NCBI GenBank assembly: GCA_020048795.1
Contig: JAIFMA010000009.1
Location: forward strand, 26,451-35,918
Direction: 5' to 3'
Source: Rhodoferax sp.
GTDB taxonomy: Bacteria; Pseudomonadota; Gammaproteobacteria; Burkholderiales; Burkholderiaceae_C
Length of the DNA stretch: 9,468 bases
In this document: one piece after another, positions 1 through 7,695 of the stretch
How positions within the stretch are numbered: position 1 is the stretch's first letter
Layout of the letters: each line of letters opens with the position of its first letter
Made by a program: the position numbers and the translations under genes
Notes under the pieces: generated by a model
The model's input: the letters and a program-made list of their open reading frames with translations, nothing else
What the model was told of the DNA's origin: nothing
The model's database searches: none

Positions 1-7
1 AAAGCGC

Positions 8-841
8 TCATAACACGCGGTGCTGTAGTGCCGGCAAACGCTGGCGACAGTGACCCAACAGTTCAAAGTCAAGCTCATCGAACACCACACCCGGGCCTTC
101 TGGGCGTTGTGCCAGCACCTTGCCCCATGGGTCAACCAGCATGGAGTGCCCCCAGGTACGACGTTGGTTGTCATGCAGGCCACCTTGCGCTGCGGCCGCT
201 ACAAAGGACAGGTTTTCAATCGCCCTGGCTCGCAACAGCAACTCCCAATGATCCTGGCCGGTAGTGTGGGTAAACGCGCTGGGCACCAGCAGCAGGTGGC
301 TCCCGGCCTGGGCATGGTGACGGTACAACTCGGGAAAACGCAGGTCGTAACACACGCTCAGACCGATCCGCCAGGTGTGGCCATCTGTGGATGGCAAATC
401 AAAGTGGACCGGCACGGTGCCTGCGGCCAGCACCTCGGATTCGTCGTAATGCTCGCGGCCATTGTCAAATCGAAACAAGTGAATTTTGTCGTAACGCGCC
501 ACACAACGGCCCTTGGGGGAAAACACCAGCGTGCTGTTGAAGACCTGGTTAGATGTCAGTGCTGTTGTGGCACCATCGCAGGACAATGGAATCGTGCCTC
601 CAACCAGCCACACCCCCAGCTCTCTTGATGAATCGGCTAAAAACCGCTGAAGCGGCCCCTGGCCCAGCGGCTCCTGGAGCGCCAGCTTGTCGGCATCGCG
701 CTGACTGATCAAGCAAAAGTACTCGGGCAATACAAGCAGTTCGCCACCCTGATCTGCGGCTTGACGAAGCAGTTCAGCGGCCTGGCGCAGATTGGCTGAA
801 ACATCAGCGCCAGACACCATCTGGATCACGGCAACTTTCAT
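8..841 (-). CDS. Carbon-nitrogen hydrolase, Nit1/YbeM-like amidase
   Basis: This 277-residue protein belongs to the nitrilase superfamily of C-N hydrolases. The Glu-Lys-Cys catalytic triad is visible: E40 in LVLPEYF, K119 in RYDKIHLF, and C164 in the signature SVCYDLRFPELYR. The YDKIHLF and CYDLRFPELYR blocks are most like the Nit1/YbeM branch, whose characterised members hydrolyse deaminated glutathione as a metabolite-repair step. That substrate is inferred from family resemblance; a related omega-amidase role is possible. There is no signal peptide or membrane segment, so it should be cytoplasmic. The length is normal for the family and the gene is complete, with TGA at 8-10. The ATG start is supported by an AGGAG Shine-Dalgarno 8 bases upstream and by an ATGA overlap with the end of the yhdP-family gene, which suggests translational coupling in one transcript. 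In related genomes I recall tldD lying next on this strand; only seven bases remain in the window, so this cannot be seen. Confidence 0.93.
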   Translation of the reverse strand: MKVAVIQMVSGADVSANLRQAAELLRQAADQGGELLVLPEYFCLISQRDADKLALQEPLGQGPLQRFLADSSRELGVWLVGGTIPLSCDGATTALTSNQVFNSTLVFSPKGRCVARYDKIHLFRFDNGREHYDESEVLAAGTVPVHFDLPSTDGHTWRIGLSVCYDLRFPELYRHHAQAGSHLLLVPSAFTHTTGQDHWELLLRARAIENLSFVAAAAQGGLHDNQRRTWGHSMLVDPWGKVLAQRPEGPGVVFDELDFELLGHCRQRLPALQHRVL

Positions 842-3800
842 GGGGGGGTCTCCTGGTTGGGGCGATGGGTAACATTCACTTTGGTAACCTTGGGGTCAGA
901 CCAGTTGCCACCCACGTGGAATTCCTGCGTGGCCGACTCAATCAATGGGCGCTGTAGAAACAGTTGGGCCAGGAACGACCCCAAACCGATCGCCGGGTTA
1001 ATGACTGTCGCAATCAGCGAGGCTGTTCCAGCGTTAAGTTCTGGCACCACCACCACCTTGAGGTCTTGCGTTTCCTGCGCAATATCGGCGACACCCTCCA
1101 TCAGGACGGCAGCGTTGACACCTTTCATCTGCAGGTTGTTGGTGCGGGCCAGACCCTTATCTACGGTGACATCGCCACGCAAAAAATCAAAGGCAAAGCC
1201 CTCACTGAACACATCCCGAAAGTCTAGCGCCAGGCGCCGGGGCAAGGCCTGCAAACTTAACACGCCGAGCAGTTTGGCAATGCCCGGGTCAGCTTTGAGG
1301 AATTGCCCGGACATGACATTTACGGTGAAAGCACCACCGAGTGTCGGGTAATCAATCTTCAGCGGCGAGCCCATCCAGGTCACTTGCCCCTCCATCTTGC
1401 CATTGGCCTGACGGACTACATCCTTCATGCCAAAGCGGCTCAGCAAATGGCCCGCGTTGGCAATATCGAGCCGAAAGTTCATCACCGTACGGCGCCGCTC
1501 CGCGATGCTGCCTGCCCCCGGCGTGCCCGTCAGGGGTGCTTGGAAGTTGAGCCTGGCCCAATTGCCGTTGGCCGTCAGTGTGGCCTCGGGGACACTCAGA
1601 TTGAGTTTGTTGAGCCGCCATTCTCTGGCCCCGAACGCCCCGCTGCCCACTTGATTGACAGCATCGACTTCCAGACGACCCAGGCGCTTGCCGCGCAACT
1701 CGAAATCGTCCACCACCACATCCAGCGCAGGGATGCTGGCCGGCTGGGCATCCAGCAGTGCTTCGACCTCGTTGGCCGCCCCCGGGGCGATGGTCAGTCG
1801 AACCAGTCGCGCGTAAACCCGCCCCGGACCGGATGCAGACGCACCCTCCTGGGCTTGCCGGTATTCCAGGTAGCCATTGAGTTCGGTTGCGTCCACATTG
1901 GCACGCCAGAGCAAACCTTCGCGACCGACCCCCATCACCAGCCGGTTGAACTGTCGGGCACCGAAGGTCAGGGCATCCGTACGCACGGCAAAATTGGTCG
2001 GCAGATAGGCCAGCCCCGGATTTTTGTCAGGATCAGGCACCGCCAAACCCGATGGCGAGGCAGTCACCTGCGCCAGAACATCTGACCAGGCGTCGGCGTT
2101 GAAGGACGGCAGATGAATGTTGGCATGGATGCCCTGCTCTGGCACCACCACCGAGTCCAGCGTATCAGCACCGACACCAATCGCACCACGCAGTATTTTT
2201 GGTTCCTCGCCGGAGATATCACGATCAAACACCGCGCTAGCCAGACGACCCAGTGTCAGCGTCAGCCGATCCTGAGGGCTGCCAGGGGTCCGATTCGTGG
2301 CCGTGGCTGCCGGGTTCAACAAAGCAATCTGCAAACGCAGGGGCAACTGGCTCGGTGCATCTTTGGCCAATGGAACCGGCAAACCCGCGGCCATGCCCTG
2401 CAAACTGCTGGTCACCAGCAACTCAACCACGCCTTGGCGCAGCCCCAATGTGGCGATGTAGGCGCTGCTACCACTGAGCCGGCGGGCCAGGCGTGCCACA
2501 AAGCCCAGTTCGGTAGCCTGGCGCAAACCCTCGGCGGTGGCGGTGCCGGTTGCGCGGATCGCCGTGGGATGGGCGCTGTCAACACCCGAAAACAGCAAGC
2601 CTCCCTCCAGGCGCGCCTCACCGCCAAGCAGGCGTGTCTGCATCCCGGCCAGGGTGATGCCTTGGTGGCTAAAGTTGACAACCCCGCGGGAACGGGCCAG
2701 TTTGGGCGTATCCGGGGTGATCTGTACTTCGTTGCCCGTCAGAGACACGCTGCCCTGCACCGTGGAACTGGCAAGATCAGCGATGGGCAGTGCCAGTTTG
2801 AACTTGTAGTTGGCCTCACCTGTCGCGTTGCTGTGTTTAAGTGCCTGTCCGGTCAGCTCCGCCAGGGGTGAGTCATTGACCAGACGTAACGCGACCGGCA
2901 GCGGACCTCTGACCTCGGCGCTGACCTTGACTTCGGTGTTCGTCAGATCAGCAATGCTGGCATCCGCCCGCGTCACCAGTAGCTTGGCGTTGTCACCCAG
3001 ACGGGCACGCGCACCTTTCACCAGCAATTGCAAGCGGTCAATCACCAACTCGCCGCTGAGGTCACTTAAGACCGGCCAGGCCAATTCCTGTGGCTCCTGC
3101 AAACGTCGTGGCACATAGGCCAGACGGGCATCACTCACATCCGCGCTGATTCTGAAAGTGCCGCGGCGCGGGTCCAGCGCAGGGATGTTGTCAATCGCCC
3201 CCTTGACCGCAAAACGCACATTGCTGGCGCTACCCTGCTGCACGGCATCGCGCACATACTCGCGGGCCTCCTGATCGATGACGAGCGGCAGATAGCGGTA
3301 AACCCGTTTTCCATCAGCACGACTCAGTGTCGCCTGCAAGTCGAGTACACCCGGAAACCGACTTTGTGAGGGTGACTTTTTCGGATCACCGGTTTGCCAC
3401 TTGATCTGCGCCTCACCTTGCGCATCCGCATTGGCAAACTTGACATTGTTCAGCTCGACGCTTATCTGATCACGGATCTGCCGCCACTTCACACCGGCCG
3501 ACAATTGATCGATGTCGATCAACCCCTCCTGGAAAACCTTGGGCACATCGACGCTGCCGTTGACCATCGACAAAGTGGCACGCCCAGCCGTCTGGTCCAG
3601 TTCAAAATCCACATTGAGTCCGCGCACACCCGGCATCGTATCGACCGCCGTCACCTCCAGCTGACTCAGCCGACCTCTGGCTGCATAGTGGCTCGGTGCG
3701 GACCCTGATCCCTGCCAGCTTGCCGTGAGCTTGTCCACCAGTCCCTTGGGTCCGTAACGAATCAATTGCTCGCGCACCGATGCATCCAGGGGCAGGCAGT

Positions 3801-4917
3801 TGGCAATTTGCGTCAGGGCAGCCAGGTCCAGCCGGTCCGCCTCAAGCTCTCCACGGGCCGGCATCTTGCCCTCTGCATCCATGCGCATCATGCGCACATT
3901 GCCACCCGGCCAATGCAGTCCATCAGGGGTGTCAAACGCCAGCGACCGGGTGGCCAACTCAAAGCCACCGGCCAGCAGGCGCCCGCTGACGCGTCCCTGC
4001 AACTGTTGTAGCACCAGGGGCGGCAATCCAGCGCCCAATACCACCGCCACCTCGGAAATGGCCACATCGGCGGTGATGCCAGTGACCTGCCCCTGGCTAA
4101 AGTCCAACCAGGTGCGCAGCGCCCCTTTGCCCTGGCTCAAGTCAACACCCAGATCGGCGTAGCGACGCAGCTCACTCAGGTCGATGCGCTCAAAAGCGGC
4201 AAATATCTGACCCTCCCAGTCTTGCCACCGCCCGTTTCGCCGCGACAACAGGGGCTGCATAAACCGCCCCTGGACACTGAAGGACGCGCCCCAGGTGCCT
4301 GGCGGCGTGGCATCCAGGCGCATATCGTGGTGACGCCCCAGATTGCGGACCACCAGTTCGACCCGTTGCAGCACCACCGGCTCGGCCTGGCGCTGCTCGT
4401 CAGTCCAGCGCACAACGCCATCGTGAACGGCAAACTCGATTTGCGAGAAAAACCAGTCCACCGCCTCGGTGCCGGTTCCAGCCGGGTTGGAAAAATCCAA
4501 TCCTGCGATGCTGACATGGCCGTCGGCTGCGCGCCGAATGTCAAGCTTGGGCTGGTCAATGTAGAGTTGCTCAAAACCGAAGCGCCACAACGAGCGCGGC
4601 GACAAAGCCACCAGCACCCGGGGCAAACTCAGGGCCTCCCGACCCTGCCGGTCAAACAGGGCCACATCGGTCAGTTCAAACGACGGAATCAGTCCATCGG
4701 ATGTGGCAGTGATGGCCCCCAGGCGCACCGGAACCCCCAACGCCAAAGTTGCGCGAGCTTCAAGCTGCGGGCGGAATTCGCCGATTCGCGGCACAATCAG
4801 CCAATTGAGGGTTCCCCAGATCACACCAAAAAGCAGCCACGACAGCAACATTGCCCACAACAGCCAGCGGGTCAGAACCGACCAGGTTTTCAGCAGTGTG
4901 GATGAGATGGACAACAC
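838..4917 (-). CDS. yhdP: YhdP-family AsmA-like envelope protein
   Basis: This protein of about 1359 residues matches the YhdP (TIGR02099) family; E. coli YhdP has about 1266 residues. In E. coli, YhdP acts with TamB and YdbH as an inner-membrane-anchored bridge that helps move phospholipids to the outer membrane. Residues 16-42 form one hydrophobic membrane segment. An AsmA-like N-terminal part follows (ATLALGVPVRLGAI, then LPRVLVALSPRSLWRFGFEQL). Next comes a very long beta-rich periplasmic body. The hallmark C-terminal region begins near residue 1204 with GQFLKADPGIAKLLG and continues with SLQALPRRLALDFRDVFSEG, a TQDLKV block and GGNWSDPKV near the end. The frame is intact throughout. The start is GTG at 4917; an in-frame TGA lies three codons upstream, so no longer version exists, and TTG at 4914 is the main alternative. 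No clear Shine-Dalgarno is seen. The gene is divergent from glnE and overlaps the amidase start by ATGA. Confidence 0.93.
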   Translation of the reverse strand: MLSISSTLLKTWSVLTRWLLWAMLLSWLLFGVIWGTLNWLIVPRIGEFRPQLEARATLALGVPVRLGAITATSDGLIPSFELTDVALFDRQGREALSLPRVLVALSPRSLWRFGFEQLYIDQPKLDIRRAADGHVSIAGLDFSNPAGTGTEAVDWFFSQIEFAVHDGVVRWTDEQRQAEPVVLQRVELVVRNLGRHHDMRLDATPPGTWGASFSVQGRFMQPLLSRRNGRWQDWEGQIFAAFERIDLSELRRYADLGVDLSQGKGALRTWLDFSQGQVTGITADVAISEVAVVLGAGLPPLVLQQLQGRVSGRLLAGGFELATRSLAFDTPDGLHWPGGNVRMMRMDAEGKMPARGELEADRLDLAALTQIANCLPLDASVREQLIRYGPKGLVDKLTASWQGSGSAPSHYAARGRLSQLEVTAVDTMPGVRGLNVDFELDQTAGRATLSMVNGSVDVPKVFQEGLIDIDQLSAGVKWRQIRDQISVELNNVKFANADAQGEAQIKWQTGDPKKSPSQSRFPGVLDLQATLSRADGKRVYRYLPLVIDQEAREYVRDAVQQGSASNVRFAVKGAIDNIPALDPRRGTFRISADVSDARLAYVPRRLQEPQELAWPVLSDLSGELVIDRLQLLVKGARARLGDNAKLLVTRADASIADLTNTEVKVSAEVRGPLPVALRLVNDSPLAELTGQALKHSNATGEANYKFKLALPIADLASSTVQGSVSLTGNEVQITPDTPKLARSRGVVNFSHQGITLAGMQTRLLGGEARLEGGLLFSGVDSAHPTAIRATGTATAEGLRQATELGFVARLARRLSGSSAYIATLGLRQGVVELLVTSSLQGMAAGLPVPLAKDAPSQLPLRLQIALLNPAATATNRTPGSPQDRLTLTLGRLASAVFDRDISGEEPKILRGAIGVGADTLDSVVVPEQGIHANIHLPSFNADAWSDVLAQVTASPSGLAVPDPDKNPGLAYLPTNFAVRTDALTFGARQFNRLVMGVGREGLLWRANVDATELNGYLEYRQAQEGASASGPGRVYARLVRLTIAPGAANEVEALLDAQPASIPALDVVVDDFELRGKRLGRLEVDAVNQVGSGAFGAREWRLNKLNLSVPEATLTANGNWARLNFQAPLTGTPGAGSIAERRRTVMNFRLDIANAGHLLSRFGMKDVVRQANGKMEGQVTWMGSPLKIDYPTLGGAFTVNVMSGQFLKADPGIAKLLGVLSLQALPRRLALDFRDVFSEGFAFDFLRGDVTVDKGLARTNNLQMKGVNAAVLMEGVADIAQETQDLKVVVVPELNAGTASLIATVINPAIGLGSFLAQLFLQRPLIESATQEFHVGGNWSDPKVTKVNVTHRPNQETPP
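842..848 (-). repeat. Seven-C homopolymer at the yhdP/amidase junction
   Basis: Seven C residues on the minus strand lie between the Shine-Dalgarno and the ATG of the amidase gene, and also encode the last two prolines of the YhdP-like protein. A length change would alter both the YhdP C-terminus and the spacing of the downstream ribosome binding site. Confidence 0.6.
849..854 (-). promoter_or_regulatory. Ribosome binding site of the amidase gene
   Basis: Read on the minus strand, AGGAGA lies within the last codons of the yhdP-family gene and is followed by seven C residues and then the ATG of the amidase gene. The spacing is standard, which fixes this start. The site lies inside the upstream coding region, as expected for coupled translation. 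Confidence 0.7.
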
Positions 4918-4948
4918 ATCGTTTCAAAAGAATGAGCAGACCAGAATT

Positions 4949-7627
4949 ATGACCCGCCCCTCCATGGCCCTCCATTCCCGTTTTGCGCAGCGCATACATC
5001 GCCGGTTTGACCGCCAGTTGGACTTGCTTGCAGCCGGAATGCCCAGCCGGGAGCATCTACAGTCGGTGTTCGATGCCCTCAAAAGCACCCACCACGACAC
5101 GGCCAGCGCATTGCGCATCACCCGGGCTCTGGTGCTGGAACGGCTTTTGCGGCTGGACTGTGAGGCGGGCGCACCGTTGGCCCACATCACCACTGCCATG
5201 ACCGACTTGGCCGAGTTTGCGCTGAACCGGGCGCACGACGAGGTGCTGGCAAACCTTGACAAGACGCACGGCGCACCCATGACGGCACAAGGCCAGCGAG
5301 CCCAGCTGTGGATCATCGGCATGGGAAAACTCGGCGCGCGCGAACTCAATGTCTCGAGTGACATCGACCTGATTTACGTTTATGACGAAGACGGTGATAC
5401 CACCGGTGATGCCCTCGGACGAGGCCGCCTGACCAATCATGAGTATTTTGCCAAGGCGGTGCGCGCCATTTTCGCCCTGATCGGCGATGCCACTGAGTAT
5501 GGGTTTGTGTTTCGGGTTGATCTGGCCCTGCGGCCCAACGGCAACTCGGGCCCGGTGGCGGTGTCGCTGGATGCGCTGGAAGAGTACTTGCACGTACAGG
5601 GCCGTGAATGGGAACGCTTTGCCTGGTTGAAGAGCCGGGTGGTAGCCCCCCATGCCAGCATCGTCAGCAAAGCCACCCAGGCACTGCGCAAGGTGGTAAT
5701 GCCTTTTGTCTTTCGGCGATATCTTGACTACAGCGTGTTTGACTCGCTGCGCCTGCTGCATCGACAGATCCGCGACCACGCGGCCAAACGCAGTGCCGGG
5801 CGGCCCGAGCGAGCCAATGATGTGAAACTCTCGCGCGGTGGCATTCGCGAGATTGAATTTATCGTGCAACTGTTGCAGGTGGTGCGCGGCGGCCAGTTTC
5901 CCGAGCTGCGCACCCGCCCGACCCTCAATGCCCTGAGCCGCCTTGAAAAGGCTGGCCTGATGCTGCCCCAAACGGCCCACGCGCTGGCGCAGGCCTATAC
6001 GTTTCTGCGCCAGGTCGAGCACCGCATTCAATATCTGGACGACCAGCAAACGCATGTGTTGCCGACGCAGGACGCTGACATCGCCTGGATTGCCGCGACG
6101 CTGGGCTTCGCGTCGGTGCAAGGCCTGCTCAATCAGCTCGACGCCCATCGTGAACTGGTGGCACAGGAATTCGACAAGTTGCTCGGCGGTGCCGAGACCG
6201 GATGCAAAGGCTGCCAGGGTGGCAAACCACCCGTGAGTTATGCCGGAATGGACGAGTTGCTGCCCCAATTGGGAGTCGCTTTTCGCCAGCGACTCGAGTC
6301 CTGGCGTGAGCACCCCAGGGTGCTGGCCCTGCGCGAGGAAGCCAGGGCCCGTCTGATGCGGCTGTTGTCGCGTACCGCCCAATGGGTGAACGAAGAACGG
6401 GTCACCGAGACCGCCGCAGTCGGCCTGGTGGACTGGATGGAGCCGCTGCTGCGCCGTGAAAGTTACCTGGCCCTGCTGCTGGAGCGCCCCAATGTGCATG
6501 AGCGCCTGTTGCGTCTGCTCGGCGCGGCGCGCTGGCCGGCCCGCTACCTGTTGTTGCACCCTGGTGTGATTGACGAACTGGCTGCCTCGAGCATGTTGCA
6601 TGAGCGCTTTGACGTGGAGAGCTTTGAGGCCGAGCTGGAATACCGCCGTGCGGCGCTGAAAAACGCCGGTGAAGAAGATGACGAATCGCTATTGAACCTG
6701 CTGCGCCGGGCCCACCATGCCGAGGTGTTTCGCACGCTGGCACGCGACATCGAAGGAGCGCTCAGCGTCGAACAGGTGGCTGACGATCTCAGTGCCCTGG
6801 CTGACGCGCTGTTGCGCACCACCACCCGCTGGTGCTGGAGCCGACTCAAGAAAGCGCACCGCGAGCAACCCCAGTTTGGCATCATTGCCTACGGCAAGCT
6901 GGGCGGCAAAGAACTGGGCTACGGCAGCGATCTGGACCTGGTGTTTGTGTTTGACGACGATGATGAGCGCGCCCCCGAGGTGTATGCCAATCTGGTGCGC
7001 AAGCTGATCAACTGGCTGACCATCAAGACCGGCGAAGGCGATGTGTACGAGATCGACACCGCACTGCGCCCCAATGGCAATGCGGGTTTGCTGATTACCA
7101 GCTTCAATTCGTATGCCAACTACCAGCAGCAGCGCGGCTCCAACACCGCCTGGACCTGGGAGCACCAGGCCATGACGCGGGCCCGTTGCGTGCTGGGTGA
7201 CGCAGCGCTTTACGCCCGCTTTGACGCGGTACGCAAAGCGGTCATCACCGCCGTGCGCAACGCGGATGACTTGCGCGCCGAAATCAGCGCCATGCGAGAG
7301 CGTGTGGCCCACGCCAACCCTCCCAGGGACGATAAATTTGACGTCAAATTCAGCCCCGGGGGCATGATGGATGCCGAATTTGTCATGCAGTATCTGGTTT
7401 TGTCGCAATCGGCGACGCATCCTGAATTGCTGGCCAATGCCGGCAACATCGCCTTGCTTGAGCGGGCGCAGGTGCTGGGTCTGCTGCCCGATGGTGTGGG
7501 TCACGCCGCCGCCAGCGCCTACCGGGTGATGCGCCAGGTGCAACATCATGCGCGCCTGAACGAACAGTCGCTTGCGGCAGAACGTCAGGCGATCTTGCTG
7601 CTCTGGAAAACGGTTTTCACACCCTGA
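4949..7627 (+). CDS. glnE: Glutamine synthetase adenylyltransferase/adenylyl-removing enzyme
   Basis: GlnE adenylylates glutamine synthetase and reverses the reaction, in response to PII protein and glutamine, and so sets GS activity by nitrogen status in the cytoplasm. The two homologous nucleotidyltransferase halves are clear (numbering from ATG 4949, 892 residues; E. coli GlnE has 946). The N-terminal adenylyl-removing half has GMGKLGARELNVSSDIDL with metal-binding D138 and D140, LRPNGNSG at 194 and GGIREIEF at 297. The C-terminal adenylyltransferase half has YGKLGGKELGYGSDLDL with D661 and D663, LRPNGNAG at 706 and GGMMDAEF at 804. All key Asp residues are kept, so both activities look intact. 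The start is uncertain: ATG 4907 would overlap the yhdP start, ATG 4964 is also possible, and none has a strong Shine-Dalgarno. I prefer 4949 because the conserved SRFAQRI region begins soon after it. The linker carries an unusual CKGC at residues 419-422. Confidence 0.96.
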   Translation: MTRPSMALHSRFAQRIHRRFDRQLDLLAAGMPSREHLQSVFDALKSTHHDTASALRITRALVLERLLRLDCEAGAPLAHITTAMTDLAEFALNRAHDEVLANLDKTHGAPMTAQGQRAQLWIIGMGKLGARELNVSSDIDLIYVYDEDGDTTGDALGRGRLTNHEYFAKAVRAIFALIGDATEYGFVFRVDLALRPNGNSGPVAVSLDALEEYLHVQGREWERFAWLKSRVVAPHASIVSKATQALRKVVMPFVFRRYLDYSVFDSLRLLHRQIRDHAAKRSAGRPERANDVKLSRGGIREIEFIVQLLQVVRGGQFPELRTRPTLNALSRLEKAGLMLPQTAHALAQAYTFLRQVEHRIQYLDDQQTHVLPTQDADIAWIAATLGFASVQGLLNQLDAHRELVAQEFDKLLGGAETGCKGCQGGKPPVSYAGMDELLPQLGVAFRQRLESWREHPRVLALREEARARLMRLLSRTAQWVNEERVTETAAVGLVDWMEPLLRRESYLALLLERPNVHERLLRLLGAARWPARYLLLHPGVIDELAASSMLHERFDVESFEAELEYRRAALKNAGEEDDESLLNLLRRAHHAEVFRTLARDIEGALSVEQVADDLSALADALLRTTTRWCWSRLKKAHREQPQFGIIAYGKLGGKELGYGSDLDLVFVFDDDDERAPEVYANLVRKLINWLTIKTGEGDVYEIDTALRPNGNAGLLITSFNSYANYQQQRGSNTAWTWEHQAMTRARCVLGDAALYARFDAVRKAVITAVRNADDLRAEISAMRERVAHANPPRDDKFDVKFSPGGMMDAEFVMQYLVLSQSATHPELLANAGNIALLERAQVLGLLPDGVGHAAASAYRVMRQVQHHARLNEQSLAAERQAILLLWKTVFTP
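6273..6295. repeat. 8-bp inverted repeat at the GlnE interdomain boundary
   Basis: GAGTCGCT (6273-6280) and AGCGACTC (6288-6295) form a perfect eight-base-pair stem with a seven-base loop. It covers GlnE residues 442-449, close to where the adenylyl-removing half gives way to the adenylyltransferase half. An inverted repeat of this size can arise by chance in several kilobases. Confidence 0.45.
7335..7350. repeat. 16-bp perfect palindrome inside glnE
   Basis: AATTTGAC followed directly by GTCAAATT is a perfect, uninterrupted 16-base palindrome within the GlnE coding region, where it encodes part of DKFDVKF just before the conserved SPGGMMDAEF block. The near-symmetric peptide explains much of the symmetry. 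It stands out as AT-rich in a GC-rich gene. No function is claimed. Confidence 0.5.
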
Positions 7628-7695
7628 CACAGCCCGCCACTGGCGCTTATGAAGCTCTCGCGCCACTTGTGCCATCACGATCACAACACACCACC

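Noticed and set aside
50..628. 192-codon plus-strand frame opposite the amidase gene
   Set aside because: The minus strand encodes an amidase with a complete catalytic triad here; the plus-strand frame shows no motif.
1303..2085. 260-codon plus-strand frame, and a similar one at 2113-2871, opposite the yhdP-family gene
   Set aside because: Both lie inside the intact YhdP-like gene on the other strand, have no family resemblance and are typical shadow frames of GC-rich DNA.
4703..4948. Upstream extension of the glnE frame to an ATG at 4703
   Set aside because: The extra residues run antisense through the start of the yhdP-family gene and do not resemble the GlnE N-terminus; the conserved part begins near SRFAQRI after 4949.
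4947..4952. CATAAT on the minus strand as a -10 box for the yhdP-family gene
   Set aside because: The hexamer is close to consensus, but no acceptable -35 hexamer lies 16-18 bases upstream, and it overlaps the preferred glnE start codon. Too weak to annotate.
5057..6601. 514-codon open frame on the minus strand opposite glnE
   Set aside because: It lies entirely antisense to the well-supported GlnE coding region. The translation has no recognisable domain and looks like the low-complexity His/Gln/Gly-rich product expected from the reverse of a GC-rich gene.
7641..7665. Inverted repeat TGGCGC/GCGCCA after glnE as a terminator
   Set aside because: Only six pairs with a 13-base loop and no T run, and a downstream gene begins shortly after; not convincing as an intrinsic terminator.
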